From Panonychus citri (lineage: Eukaryota; Arthropoda; Arachnida; Trombidiformes; Tetranychidae): a DNA stretch of 64,000 nt. Below the pieces are notes generated by a model. The model was given only the letters and a program-made list of their open reading frames with translations, was not told where the DNA came from and did no database searches. The stretch is taken from the NCBI RefSeq assembly GCF_014898815.1, contig NW_026515416.1, positions 1,887,640-1,951,639 on the forward strand, given 5' to 3'. Both the position numbers and the translations under genes were made by a program. How positions within the stretch are numbered: position 1 is the first letter of the stretch; every line of letters begins with the position of its first letter. Shown piece after piece: positions 54,501-64,000 of this stretch.

Positions 54501-54706
54501 TAATAATCTCAATGAGATGATTTAGATGCTGAAGGGAAGGTTAAAGATGATTCAGATATAAAAAGTAAGTTTTTCATTCACTCACTGAATAGATACATGA
54601 GATTCATGAATTAGTGTGAAATAAAATGAAGATGAGAAAGTTAACATCCCGATAATTGGATGAGATGACAATGAAAAATTAGCAACATCACGGTGAGCAA
54701 TTATCA

Positions 54707-54733
54707 AGAGAGAGAGAGAGAGAGAGAGAGAGA
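54707..54733. repeat. (AG)n microsatellite
   Basis: Thirteen AG dinucleotides. Confidence 0.95.
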
Positions 54734-57700
54734 TGTTCGGAATACATGATATTCTCAGAAATGATGATGACGATGTATCTTCATCTTCATGATAATTTGA
54801 ATTCTAGTTTTCAATTTTGTTTTTTCCCTGGTTTTCCAAGTGTTTATTCAGATGCCTACAACTTGGTGTCTAAACTTTTTTCTGACTCTGTTTACTGTTT
54901 CCTTTCAACATGATGTATAAGCATGATAATTTTTTTGAATGCTAATATTTAATCAGTCACCAGACAGTTTCTTACTTGACAGTCTGAATAATAATCATGT
55001 AATAGTTATCCTGAAGATAATGGTAATAATAATAATTTAACAATCATATTAATACTTCAATGATAATGGTAATTTAATAATAGCTTCTGTACTATCTTTA
55101 ATATGGTTAATGAGATGATTATTTCTCATGAATTTGAATCATAAAAAAGTTTCTCTTTTTTCTTCATGATGAATCAGATTACTTTGGATAGTTTTGTGTC
55201 ACTCTTTTGACTACCAAATGGGTAATAGAAAGTTCTGTGGGCCATTCTGAACTTTTTCAGATATAAAAGTTAATCGTCTATTTATCCTTATGGATTAAGA
55301 CTTAGATTTACATGATACTCTGAGTCTTTGGTGCTTGAAATGAAATACAAAGTAACAGGAAAGGTAATAAGATAGTTCATGTAGATAAATTGATTAACTT
55401 TGAGTCAATTTAACAAAAGGTAATTTAGTACAATTAAGATTGTTATACTGCAGAATCAATTTAAAATTCAAAGTCTAACTTTCTGATCTAATTCTATTAA
55501 GTCTTGGCCCTTTGATTTCCCGGATTATATTCACTGAAATCAAATTAATCTACACCATTTGCGGAAATCATGTAAACTTATCTGGAGACAAAGTTTTCCT
55601 AGGCCATAAAAGTGATCTAACAAGAAGAGTTGTAAACAAAATTAATCGAGAGCAATTCATCATGATTAAGTTCAAAAGCTCATATAATCAAAGTGAATAA
55701 ATTTACGCAGTTAGCAAATCTCAGATTTTCAGTGATAATAAACAGCTTGATTGCATATAATAGTTAATTGATTTACTTTATTAATTTATTATCAATTTGA
55801 TTTCTTTCTGGTCGTACCCTAAACAATCAGTATTGCGATCAATGTTGACAATTATTTTAGGATATTATCAATATTTAATTACTATGGTCACATAAATAAT
55901 CCAATAAAATTTTCATCTCATCTCATCAACATCATACAACTTTACAATATTTCAGCACAAACAAAAAGTCCCATTCAATTAATTACAGTTATCTTGAGGC
56001 TCATTCATCATCTTCATTTGAGGCTGAGCTCAGAGACTCTCATATGACACATTTAGTTTTCATAATCTCAGATACTTATTATTGTTACAAACTCATGTCG
56101 AAATTTAAAACCTCGGCGTTATTAATTCGTTCCGTTTCAAGTAGATAATATGTTCGGTAGAAAAGTTTTAACGAAAACAAGAATTACAAAAATCGAAAAT
56201 AAAAAAAATCTTTACTACTTATTTTCTGTTATCATCATTATTTCAAGTCGCTTTTCTTAGTTATTATTGTCGAACAATTTTTTTTCTCTATCATTGTTTT
56301 TCATCAACTCAACTTTCATCTTCCCAGTTGAAATCAGCTTTTTTCATCATATTCCTGAGATATTTTCAAGTTTCATGAGGTTGATCATTCATGTATAAAA
56401 CCAGAGGCAACGAAATTGCATTCACTTTCCAAAGATATTTCATCCGATTTTTTCTTGAGTCTTTTGCTATCATCATCATTGTACACATTCTTATTTTTTT
56501 CTCACTGAAAAAAAAAGTTCCAAGAGATAAGTAAAAGAGCAATAGGGAAGCTTTGATGGGTCTCATGGTGACCTCAATATTCTGGTTCAGTTTAATATAT
56601 TTTAAGTAAGTTAGTTGAGTAGCAATAAAATTTCATGCAACTTAAATGAATTACATGAGAGTTGAGTCTTAAATCAGAGTAAAACAAACAAAAAGGAGGA
56701 AGAGTTGAAAGGGGAAAAGATTCAGTAAGATGAAGATAAATTGATGCGCTAACATGATGGTGATTACAGAAAAGGACAGGAGACAAAGATGACAATGATG
56801 ATCATGATGATGATGATGGTGAGATGGAAAATCAACAATGAAAAAGTTCCAAGTAAGATTGAGAACTGTGTGTGTGTTTGTGAGAGAAGAGGAAACAACA
56901 AAAGACTCGAAAGATAATGTCACATATTCAATGGTCACCAGGGAATCCAAATTTTGTTATTTTGTTTAATAAAATTCATTCTTTTTGGACTCTGTCCAAA
57001 AATCTCATGAAATCCTTACTTTTCTCGAGTAATAAATTGTCTTTGAGTTTTCCCTCAATGGAAATAATAATATAACAGAAAATAATGATAATAATTTAGC
57101 AATTTTCCCTTTCCCCCTTCCACTCATTTCAACTCCGCCAATTCACTAGAATCAATAATTCAATCAGGATCATGATACTTTGCTGAGCAGCTTTTAACCA
57201 TCTAAAATTGATTCAATGGACAATGTTCAAGGAAGCAAAACTGGTTAACCATATCTTTAGAGCACAATAAACTTTCAATTTCAAACGTTTATTGAATTTC
57301 GGGTTTTTCGTAAATTTTTCATTGAGAATCTTTTGGCATTCTCAGGATTGGAAATTGTAACACAGATTATCAGATCTTTTCATATGGTCAATTACAATGT
57401 ATCCTCTAAGATATAATAGTAAATAATAATCAAAACTATTTAACACAATTTTCTGATCTAAAAGATTCGTTCCAGTTGATTAAAGTTTAGTTATCATGAC
57501 CATGAACACATTTTCCGATAATATATAAAAGTTTATCATCTACATTAAATATTAAATTGAGCTTAGTTTATCACTTCATCATCAAGATAATATTGAATTT
57601 ATTAATAATAATGAACCACCTGAGTATTAGATTTGTAGATTATTGATTGTTAATCATGTTAATCAGTTGGAAAGCCCATAAAATTAATCCACATTTTGGA

Positions 57701-60296
57701 TTATCTTTAATAAATACGAATTAAGGTAAAATAATCAATTTCTTTCAATGTGATAATCCGTTTCTTATCTATTAATGTATTACAATCTGAATACTCTCGA
57801 GTGATTAAGTCTAATCATCAAGTGGAAAACCTTTACTATCAATTCTTGATTAATTATTCTCATCTACCTGTGAGTGGATTTTTTTTCCTTGTGATTCTGA
57901 GTGAAATAATAGAATCACATTGATTGGAAGGTTGATTTTTTGTTTCGAAAGTATTTCAATTGAATGGAAGAAGATGAAATGATTAAGAATACAAGAAGAG
58001 GAAGATTAAGGAGAAGATGAAAAGATGAAAAGATGAAGCTGATTCGTTTACCTGGAATCGAAAGTGAATGTACAAAGAAAACCCAAATGATAATAATAAG
58101 AAGAGAGATAAGATGAAAGTGTTAGAGATAATCATCATTAACTTGGATAACAATTTAATCTTGATAATATTATAAGGTGATTAGTGTACGATTAATTGTG
58201 TCTAATCGATTTTGTTTCAATTAGTTTTGGGAAAAGTGATTCAATCAAATCAGTTTCACTTGAGCCTCATTAGGAATAGTAAAACAAGAAGAGAAACAAA
58301 ATTACAATGAAAAGCAAAATACTATTAGAAGGTGGTAAAAGTACAAGAGTGAAAGAGGAAGATGAAGATGAAGAGGAAGAGGAGGTTGAGAAGGGTGGGA
58401 AAAGTTACTCAAGGGTGTAAAAAAGCAACTCCAAATCGTTGTTCACTCCATGTATAATGTAATATATTCACATGGTATATAAAAGTTACTGAACACCAAC
58501 AGCTATTAATGTGAACATGAACATTTACTTAAGTAATATTTTCATATACACTGATTATTACTTTTCATTTGGTTGAACAACATTGATTTTTACATTGGAA
58601 ATTTTTGCTTTTCTCATTTGTTTCCAAACTTTTTCATATTCTAAAAATCAGCTGATCATCAGATGAGTTTCAAATTGTTTGACAGTTTCTTATTTGCTTT
58701 GATAATCTAATATACAGTTGGATGTACATTAGATATCAAAGTTGATTAAATTAGATGTCCAAGCAATAATAATTGAGTAAATGGATGGTTGTGGTCATTA
58801 TGGTGATCGGGATAATAAAAAGATACATGAATATGATAATGGGATAGTTACATCCGTCTGACCTAATTTACATTGTTTTCAGATTCACAAAAGTCGATGA
58901 GTTTTTTTTTCTCAACTTTTTTTTCATCATGAAATGTGTATATATTGTTGATTCAACTCATGGCGGTGATATAATGTATCATGAGATTGTTTTGAATGAT
59001 TGATTATCACCATGTTGAAATGACTGAGGATTTGTTTCTCTACCAGAACTGAAAATTGTTTGTTTATCATTACAATCTAGTTGAATGTGTATCAACGGAA
59101 GATGAAGATTTTTTTTTCTTTTTCCATGTCCTTCCCTGAGTATTACTACTGAACTTTTCCTCCACCCACTCTTATAGTAGTGAATCATCATCAGAATCTA
59201 TTGGACTTTTATTATCCAGGGAAAGGCTGAATTAAGAATTGAATTAAGTTAAGATCATCATGATGGTATAAGACTTATCACTTTAATGGGAAAAACTTGA
59301 TCTCATCAATCTTAACAATCTCATCTCTTTGAGATGATGATGATGATTATCATTTTGTTGATGATAATCGCAATGACTTTTAAAGTTATTATTGAATTAG
59401 ATTAACAATCAATCAAATTGTTAAACAATATAACAAAATCCATGTAATAATATATTGTTCATATTCCAATCATCTCTAATCATTGCCTAATTAATTACTC
59501 ACAAAAAAACGACTACAAATTAAGTCTTTGATTTGTTTACCAATCGATAGTTTTGTTGATTAATTTTCTCAAGTAAAATGAGAACCATGAAATCTCATTG
59601 AAGTGAACATTTTATCATGTATTTATATCTTTCATTTTACTATGATGAATTGTATTATAATCGAGTAACTTTTTTTTTCTTCCAAGAAGAAACAAAGAAA
59701 AAGTTCTGATGGAAAATCTGTTCTGAATACATGAATGGGTGATAATCTGAATTGAAAATGGACGTGATATCTGTGGTTATTGGTGTAAACACCGATTTGA
59801 TTGCCAGGATAATAAACGATAATAGTGATTTGTTAGTGATGATTATTAGGAGAATGAGTTTCCAATGATCTCCATTCAATCCAATCAGGATAAATCCCAA
59901 TGAAAAGAAATTATTATTTTGCTTCTTGCAACCAATATCATCTCAACATCTTTCTGTCATTATCATCATCATCATCATGTAAAGAAAAAAAGTTCCATCA
60001 AGATGAAAATGATCAAAACAATATCAGATATCGATGATATTAGTTGCATTTCCTTTTTATTTCATCATTTCTTTCGCAGTTTCTGTACATTTGATACGGT
60101 TATTTTTTCATATTATCCCTTTTTTGTCCTCAATCTGATTCTGATGTTTATATGATTCCTTATTGGTTGTAAATAATAGTTGTGAGATGAACAGGAGATA
60201 AGCTTTTGAGTAAATGTAGACGAAATTTTATCTCGAACTTTTTTATCGTTTTTTCATCTTTTTTGTACATTCGTGTTTTCTTCGTACACCCCCGCA

Positions 60297-60321
60297 TCTC
60301 TCTCTCTCTCTCTCTCTCTCT
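60297..60321. repeat. (TC)n microsatellite
   Basis: Twelve TC dinucleotides about 1.3 kb downstream of the dpr-like stop codon. Confidence 0.95.
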
Positions 60322-61488
60322 TGTTTTTTGTCTGGATCTTTATTTAGAAACCAAGATTACATTTTAACTTCATCATTGACCATCATCATGTTTCCATTCA
60401 TTGGGATTTCAAGCGATTCAAGATATTACCTCAGTAGGAATAAGATACACAGCCTCAATCATTATCACATTTATGATTATGATATTATGAAAGGAGAAGA
60501 GGCATTATATCAAAATGAGGCTCAACATTTTGGTTGACATTTACGTTATCAGGACAGGGAATTCTATCAATACAACAAATCACAATCAAATTGATACCAT
60601 TATCAGTATTATAATCACCATTAGAAACACATTTAATGAAATACTATGAATAAAATGTAGTAAACATTTCAATTCAAGATTAGGAAATACTAGTACATGT
60701 ATAACAAATTCATAATCCAAACGTTTTCTCAATAATTTAACCGACAATTTGCTCATCTATCGTCCAGTAATTCATTGATTTCCCATGAATTTAAAACGAA
60801 ATCTCATCAATAACAAAAATATCTTGAGAATAATCTTTACATTAATAGAAACTTATTGGTATTGAATGACCACTTTTGACTGAATTTAACCTCAGAATAG
60901 ACACTATTATTAACATTGTCTATGGAAGATGAATAAAAATGAATCTATTGATCCAGCAAAAAGTGTATTTCCTTTTCATAACCATCATTATCAACCAATA
61001 TCATCACCAATTTAAACATGAATGTAAACAATAATAATAATATTAGAATAATATTTGAATCAATGACATTCATGAAGTCTTTGTATTCAATGTTGTTCAT
61101 ACTTCAATTGGAAAAATATATAAATTCAGTTGCTATTACATGATTTGTATTATATTATTTCATTTATTTCATCATATTTTTAAAATACAATAAATACATT
61201 ACCTTTTTTTCATCAGGTTGGTTTTATCATTGGAAAATCAAATTATTCAAATTGAACACATTCTTTTTGTCAGAATTCTTGAAATTCTAGACTTTTCCTT
61301 TCAAAGTTGAAAACTGTCTCAACAATCAGCAATTAGCATGGAGAAAGTTTGAAACTGTCAACTTTATGCATAATTAAATTGAATAAAAAAAAGGATGAAA
61401 ATCAATTTGTGTTTAAATTGTTGTCAATATGAATATCTGATCAAATTATTTGCGATATTTATTATTATTATTAATACTTCATCAACCA

Positions 61489-61494
61489 TTTATT
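61489..61494 (-). terminator. Candidate poly(A) signal of the dpr-like gene
   Basis: AATAAA on the minus strand about 90 bp past the stop codon; another lies at 61,458-61,463. Such hexamers are common in AT-rich DNA, so the choice is tentative. Confidence 0.35.
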
Positions 61495-61581
61495 TTTTTT
61501 TTATTTTTTCGTTCTGAGAATTTGAAAAACTGAAACATTTCTGCTATCATTAATACACCTTAATCGGATTTCAGGATATTC

Positions 61582-61856
61582 TCATGTGATAAAACTGTAC
61601 ATTAATTGGTTATTCAGTATCGCTGCTAATACAAGTATAAAAAACTTAAACATCGTTGTGAAATTAGATGTTACCATGGAACAGGTAGAGATAAATGGAG
61701 GTGAAAATGATAAACATGATGATGAAGATGAAGATGATTTGAAAGGGAAAAATTTTGTAAACATTTTATAATTAGATTGCCCGTCATTGGAACTTGTGAA
61801 TTCTGTTGAGCTTCCTTCGTCATTTTGAGGCCAATTATGGGAAAGTTGCTTCGCAC
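61582..61856 (-). CDS. dpr-like gene, terminal exon (membrane anchor)
   Basis: Begins after a CTTTCTTTAG acceptor, with two bases completing a Gly codon from the preceding exon, and runs 91 codons including TGA. It encodes a juxtamembrane segment (QLSHNWPQNDEGSSTEFTSS), a run of seven Ser written by TCA/TCT repeats, two Cys, and a C-terminal hydrophobic tail (FKFFILVLAAIL) followed by only eleven residues. That ending fits a GPI-anchor signal or a tail-end membrane anchor, both seen in the Dpr family. Splice phase (1) matches the upstream Ig exon exactly, separated by a 130-bp intron. The Ser run is likely to vary in length between individuals because it overlaps a trinucleotide repeat. Confidence 0.82.
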
Positions 61857-61986
61857 CTAAAGAAAGTTTGTTATTGGGAAGAATTGGAATTAACAATTTA
61901 GGTCAAATTTTCATTTGGAAATTTTGTCTTTTCTCTTGAGATCAAAATTCAAATCAGCTGATTGAACAATAAAGATTCAAACTCAC

Positions 61987-62301
61987 CTTGGAGAACGTGT
62001 AAAAATATGGAAGAAGGTTCAATATTAAATGGTGCACAGGTATAATTACCTGAACTATTGTAACGAGCATTTCTCAGGGTTAATCGTGAGATTAAGGTAT
62101 CACTTTGAATAGGATCTTTAATCAGGCTAACCTGACCTAATCCTTCATTATTAAGATCATAGTTAATCATGCGATCATTGTGATACCAGAAAACATATGA
62201 AGGTGGATTAGGTGATTGTGATATAATACATGTTAAGTTAATTGTTGATCCAGCTGAAACGATTATATCATTTCCTGATCCGGCAATCCGTGTATAAGGA
62301 A
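61987..62301 (-). CDS. dpr-like gene, second Ig-domain exon (partial gene)
   Basis: A 315-bp phase 1-1 exon between a TTTAATCCAG acceptor and a CAAG|GTGAGT donor. It encodes one complete Ig domain: B-strand Cys in AGSTINLTCIISQSPNPP, the core Trp in YVFWYHNDRMINYDL, and F-strand Cys in NSSGNYTCAPFNIEPSS, ending FLHVLQG. The GSTINLTC, PP-x-Y-x-FWYH, INYD and YTCAP strings are highly characteristic of the second Ig domain of Dpr proteins, neuronal surface proteins that pair with DIP partners to specify synaptic wiring in insects. At least one N-glycosylation site (NSSG) is visible. The first Ig domain and signal peptide must lie beyond 64,000. Which dpr paralogue this is cannot be told from one domain. 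Confidence 0.9.
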
Positions 62302-62333
62302 CTGGATTAAAAGTGATTAGAAAACAAGAATGA

Positions 62334-62355
62334 GAGAGAGAGAGAGAGAGAGAGA
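62334..62355. repeat. (GA)n microsatellite in dpr-like intron
   Basis: Eleven GA dinucleotides only ~30 bp upstream (on the gene strand) of the Ig2 exon acceptor. On the minus strand this is a long TC tract close to the polypyrimidine region. Confidence 0.9.
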
Positions 62356-63103
62356 AATTAAATTCAAGATAAAATCAATAGAAATTTCTGTTAATGAGAT
62401 TGAAAAAAGTTCAATCATATTAATAATCAAATGCTAATTGTAATTCACTTTTCTAGCAGTTTATTCACATATGTATTATTTAGGTAACAATTAACAGTCG
62501 TGATCAGAAAAATCAATTAACATTGAACCGTTTAATTAATACATTGAAGGGTTTAGGTAGTAATAAAAGTTTAATTGTAACTAACAATCAACAAGAAAGG
62601 AAAAAATTTATTACAGTTAACTAACTATCCTACCATTATGATGATGATTATGATTACTATTATTGTCTATTTCACCATTATGATTAAATCTGAACAATCG
62701 TTATTATTTTTGATCATTGTAATTGTTAATTTAGTTTGTGATCTCTATTGTTTTCCAATGATTTATTATCTCATTTCGTTAATTGAGTTGCTTGATTGTG
62801 ATTTACCTTTTTTTTATATACAGATAAAATGTCACATTGTTTTATCAATGGGTAAGCCTAACTTTTAAGATGATCATTCATTTGAGACTAAATTAATCAT
62901 TAGCTATCACTTTCATTGTTATGATTAAATTGTTACAATTAGAGATAGAGAGAGGAAAAAATTTGACCTCAATTTGACAGTTAAAAGTGATGCACATCAA
63001 TCAATTGATTGTTTCCATGTTTACTGTTTATTTTTCATAATTAACTGATTATCATCACAGTTCTGACTCTGTTCAGGGAATTATGATAACGAAAACTTTT
63101 CGG

Positions 63104-63105
<2 letters not shown>

Positions 63106-63141
<36 letters not shown>
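63106..63141. repeat. (TC)n microsatellite
   Basis: About eighteen TC dinucleotides, the longest dinucleotide tract in the window. Confidence 0.95.
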
Positions 63142-63146
<5 letters not shown>

Positions 63147-64000
63147 TTTTGATTGTGATAATTTATTATTATCATCGTCATAATAATGTATTCATTATCA
63201 TTGGTTTCAATTTTAATGATTCTTATATTAATGAATCATGAATACAATTTAATCCATTCCAATGAAATCTGAGTATTAATTTTTTTTTGCTTTTCTTTTC
63301 CATAAGTTTGATTTATGAACTAATACTATATTTCATGATGAAATAATTTTGACCAGAAAAACTTCAATAGATTTTGAAGTTTCCTCTTATGATATTTGTT
63401 TACATTCATGTTGATTTCTAGATGATAAATTGATTAACATGATGATTTTTGATGATGATTGAAAGATGAATAAAATTTATCGTCTTTGTTACTTGTAATG
63501 ATATAACTGTCGGAAAATTATTTCCTTTGATTCTAATGATAAGTGTTCATCAAATTTAGGTTTTGAATTACAGATTATTATTATTACTATTATTGTCAGA
63601 ATCTATTGGCTTTTTCCCCTTTTACTTTCATGATAAATTTTTAGTTTTCATCATGATCATGATGATGATAGTGTAGAATTTGCAAAATGACAACAAGAAT
63701 TTGAATTACATAATTCAGATTATTATTATTATTATTGCAGAGGAAAATCAATGAAATGAGAGTTTATACTTGGACTAAAATTCACCATGATTATTATTCA
63801 ATGAATGAATTTTCTGGTTTTGGAATAAAAATTCTTATTATTATCATAATTCTATTGATCGTTTTCCCCATTCTTTTGGTCATGGACACGTTTCAATGAG
63901 AGAAGGTGAAAAAGTTATGTGAGACTTCAACATCAATTAAAGTTCTGGTCACTATGTGGTCACTATCATGATTAACATAATTTGAATTCTGCAAATTATG

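Larger units (their letters stand above)
38211..61581. other. Gene desert downstream of the dpr-like gene
   Basis: More than 23 kb without a coding region I can support. Frames longer than 60 codons are repeat-driven (His/Ser runs from CAT/TCA, Phe/Leu runs from CTT) or chance openings such as 49,991-50,380, which starts inside a GA microsatellite. No transposon ends, tRNA or rRNA were recognised. It could be the long intergenic region typical around neuronal cell-adhesion genes, or an intron of a gene on either strand with exons outside the window. Confidence 0.6.
62302..64000 (-). other. Intron of the dpr-like gene (partial)
   Basis: Everything to the right edge lies upstream of the Ig2 exon on the minus strand and shows no further exon. 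It has a (GA)11 tract at 62,334-62,355 and a (TC)18 tract at 63,106-63,141. The plus-strand frame at 62,638-62,868 is repeat-derived and has no support. Confidence 0.7.

Noticed and set aside
4083..58490. Recurring TATATAAAAG-like strings as promoters
   Set aside because: Frequent by chance at this AT content and not followed by coding regions.
62638..62868. Hydrophobic 76-codon frame in the dpr-like intron
   Set aside because: Driven by ATGATG/ATTATT repeats, and the plus strand is opposite to the gene.
1..64000. CRISPR arrays, rRNA, tRNA genes or bacterial operons
   Set aside because: No direct-repeat/spacer array was seen, no rRNA-like GC-rich conserved blocks, no B-box-like tRNA sequence, and the gene structure is eukaryotic.

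Overview
The window is AT-rich nuclear DNA from an animal. A recognisable Ig-domain gene of the Dpr family with canonical GT-AG introns lies at the right edge. The Dpr family, the very short introns (45-130 bp) and the transposon types (mariner, Ty3/Gypsy with an envelope gene, copia) point to an arthropod, and a mite or other small-genome chelicerate is my best guess. Species is an inference only.

Layout. (1) 1 to about 12,700 is gene-poor, AT-rich sequence with microsatellites and no coding region I can defend. (2) About 12,770 to 25,630 is a densely packed accessory block. It holds, in order: a decayed double-stranded-RNA-binding-domain gene (minus strand); a TA-flanked inverted-repeat element; a gag-like relic; a complete mariner element with an uninterrupted transposase; a cysteine-rich two-exon relic; a copia integrase/reverse transcriptase relic; a cluster of hairpins sharing one hexanucleotide loop; a second, broken mariner; a cysteine-rich relic; and two sets of small paralogous open frames of unknown function. 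(3) 25,702 to 38,148 is one Ty3/Gypsy-type element with AAAT target duplications, near-identical LTRs, a tRNA-Leu-type primer site, fused gag-pol, a deleted integrase and an envelope-like gene. Its 5' LTR is split by a 1.2-kb foldback element. Between env and the 3' LTR there is 3.7 kb of unusual cargo: two antisense open frames, one of which appears to be spliced, and a second, frameshifted gag relic. (4) 38,153 to 61,580 is again a gene desert with microsatellites. (5) 61,582 to 62,301 (minus) carries the last two exons of a dpr-like gene, with the rest of that gene beyond the right edge.

How the parts fit. The only ordinary host gene seen is the dpr-like one. The middle block looks like a landing zone in which elements have nested into one another and into a pre-existing inverted repeat. 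The large Gypsy element is young by its LTRs, but it is broken: a nonsense codon in RNase H, and loss of the integrase core segment carrying the first catalytic acidic residue. It could therefore move only with enzymes supplied in trans. The most novel-looking items are the antisense, apparently spliced cargo inside that element, the hexaloop hairpin cluster at 19,354-19,616, and the small paralogous gene modules at 22,954-24,815. All family calls were made by eye from motifs, without searches.
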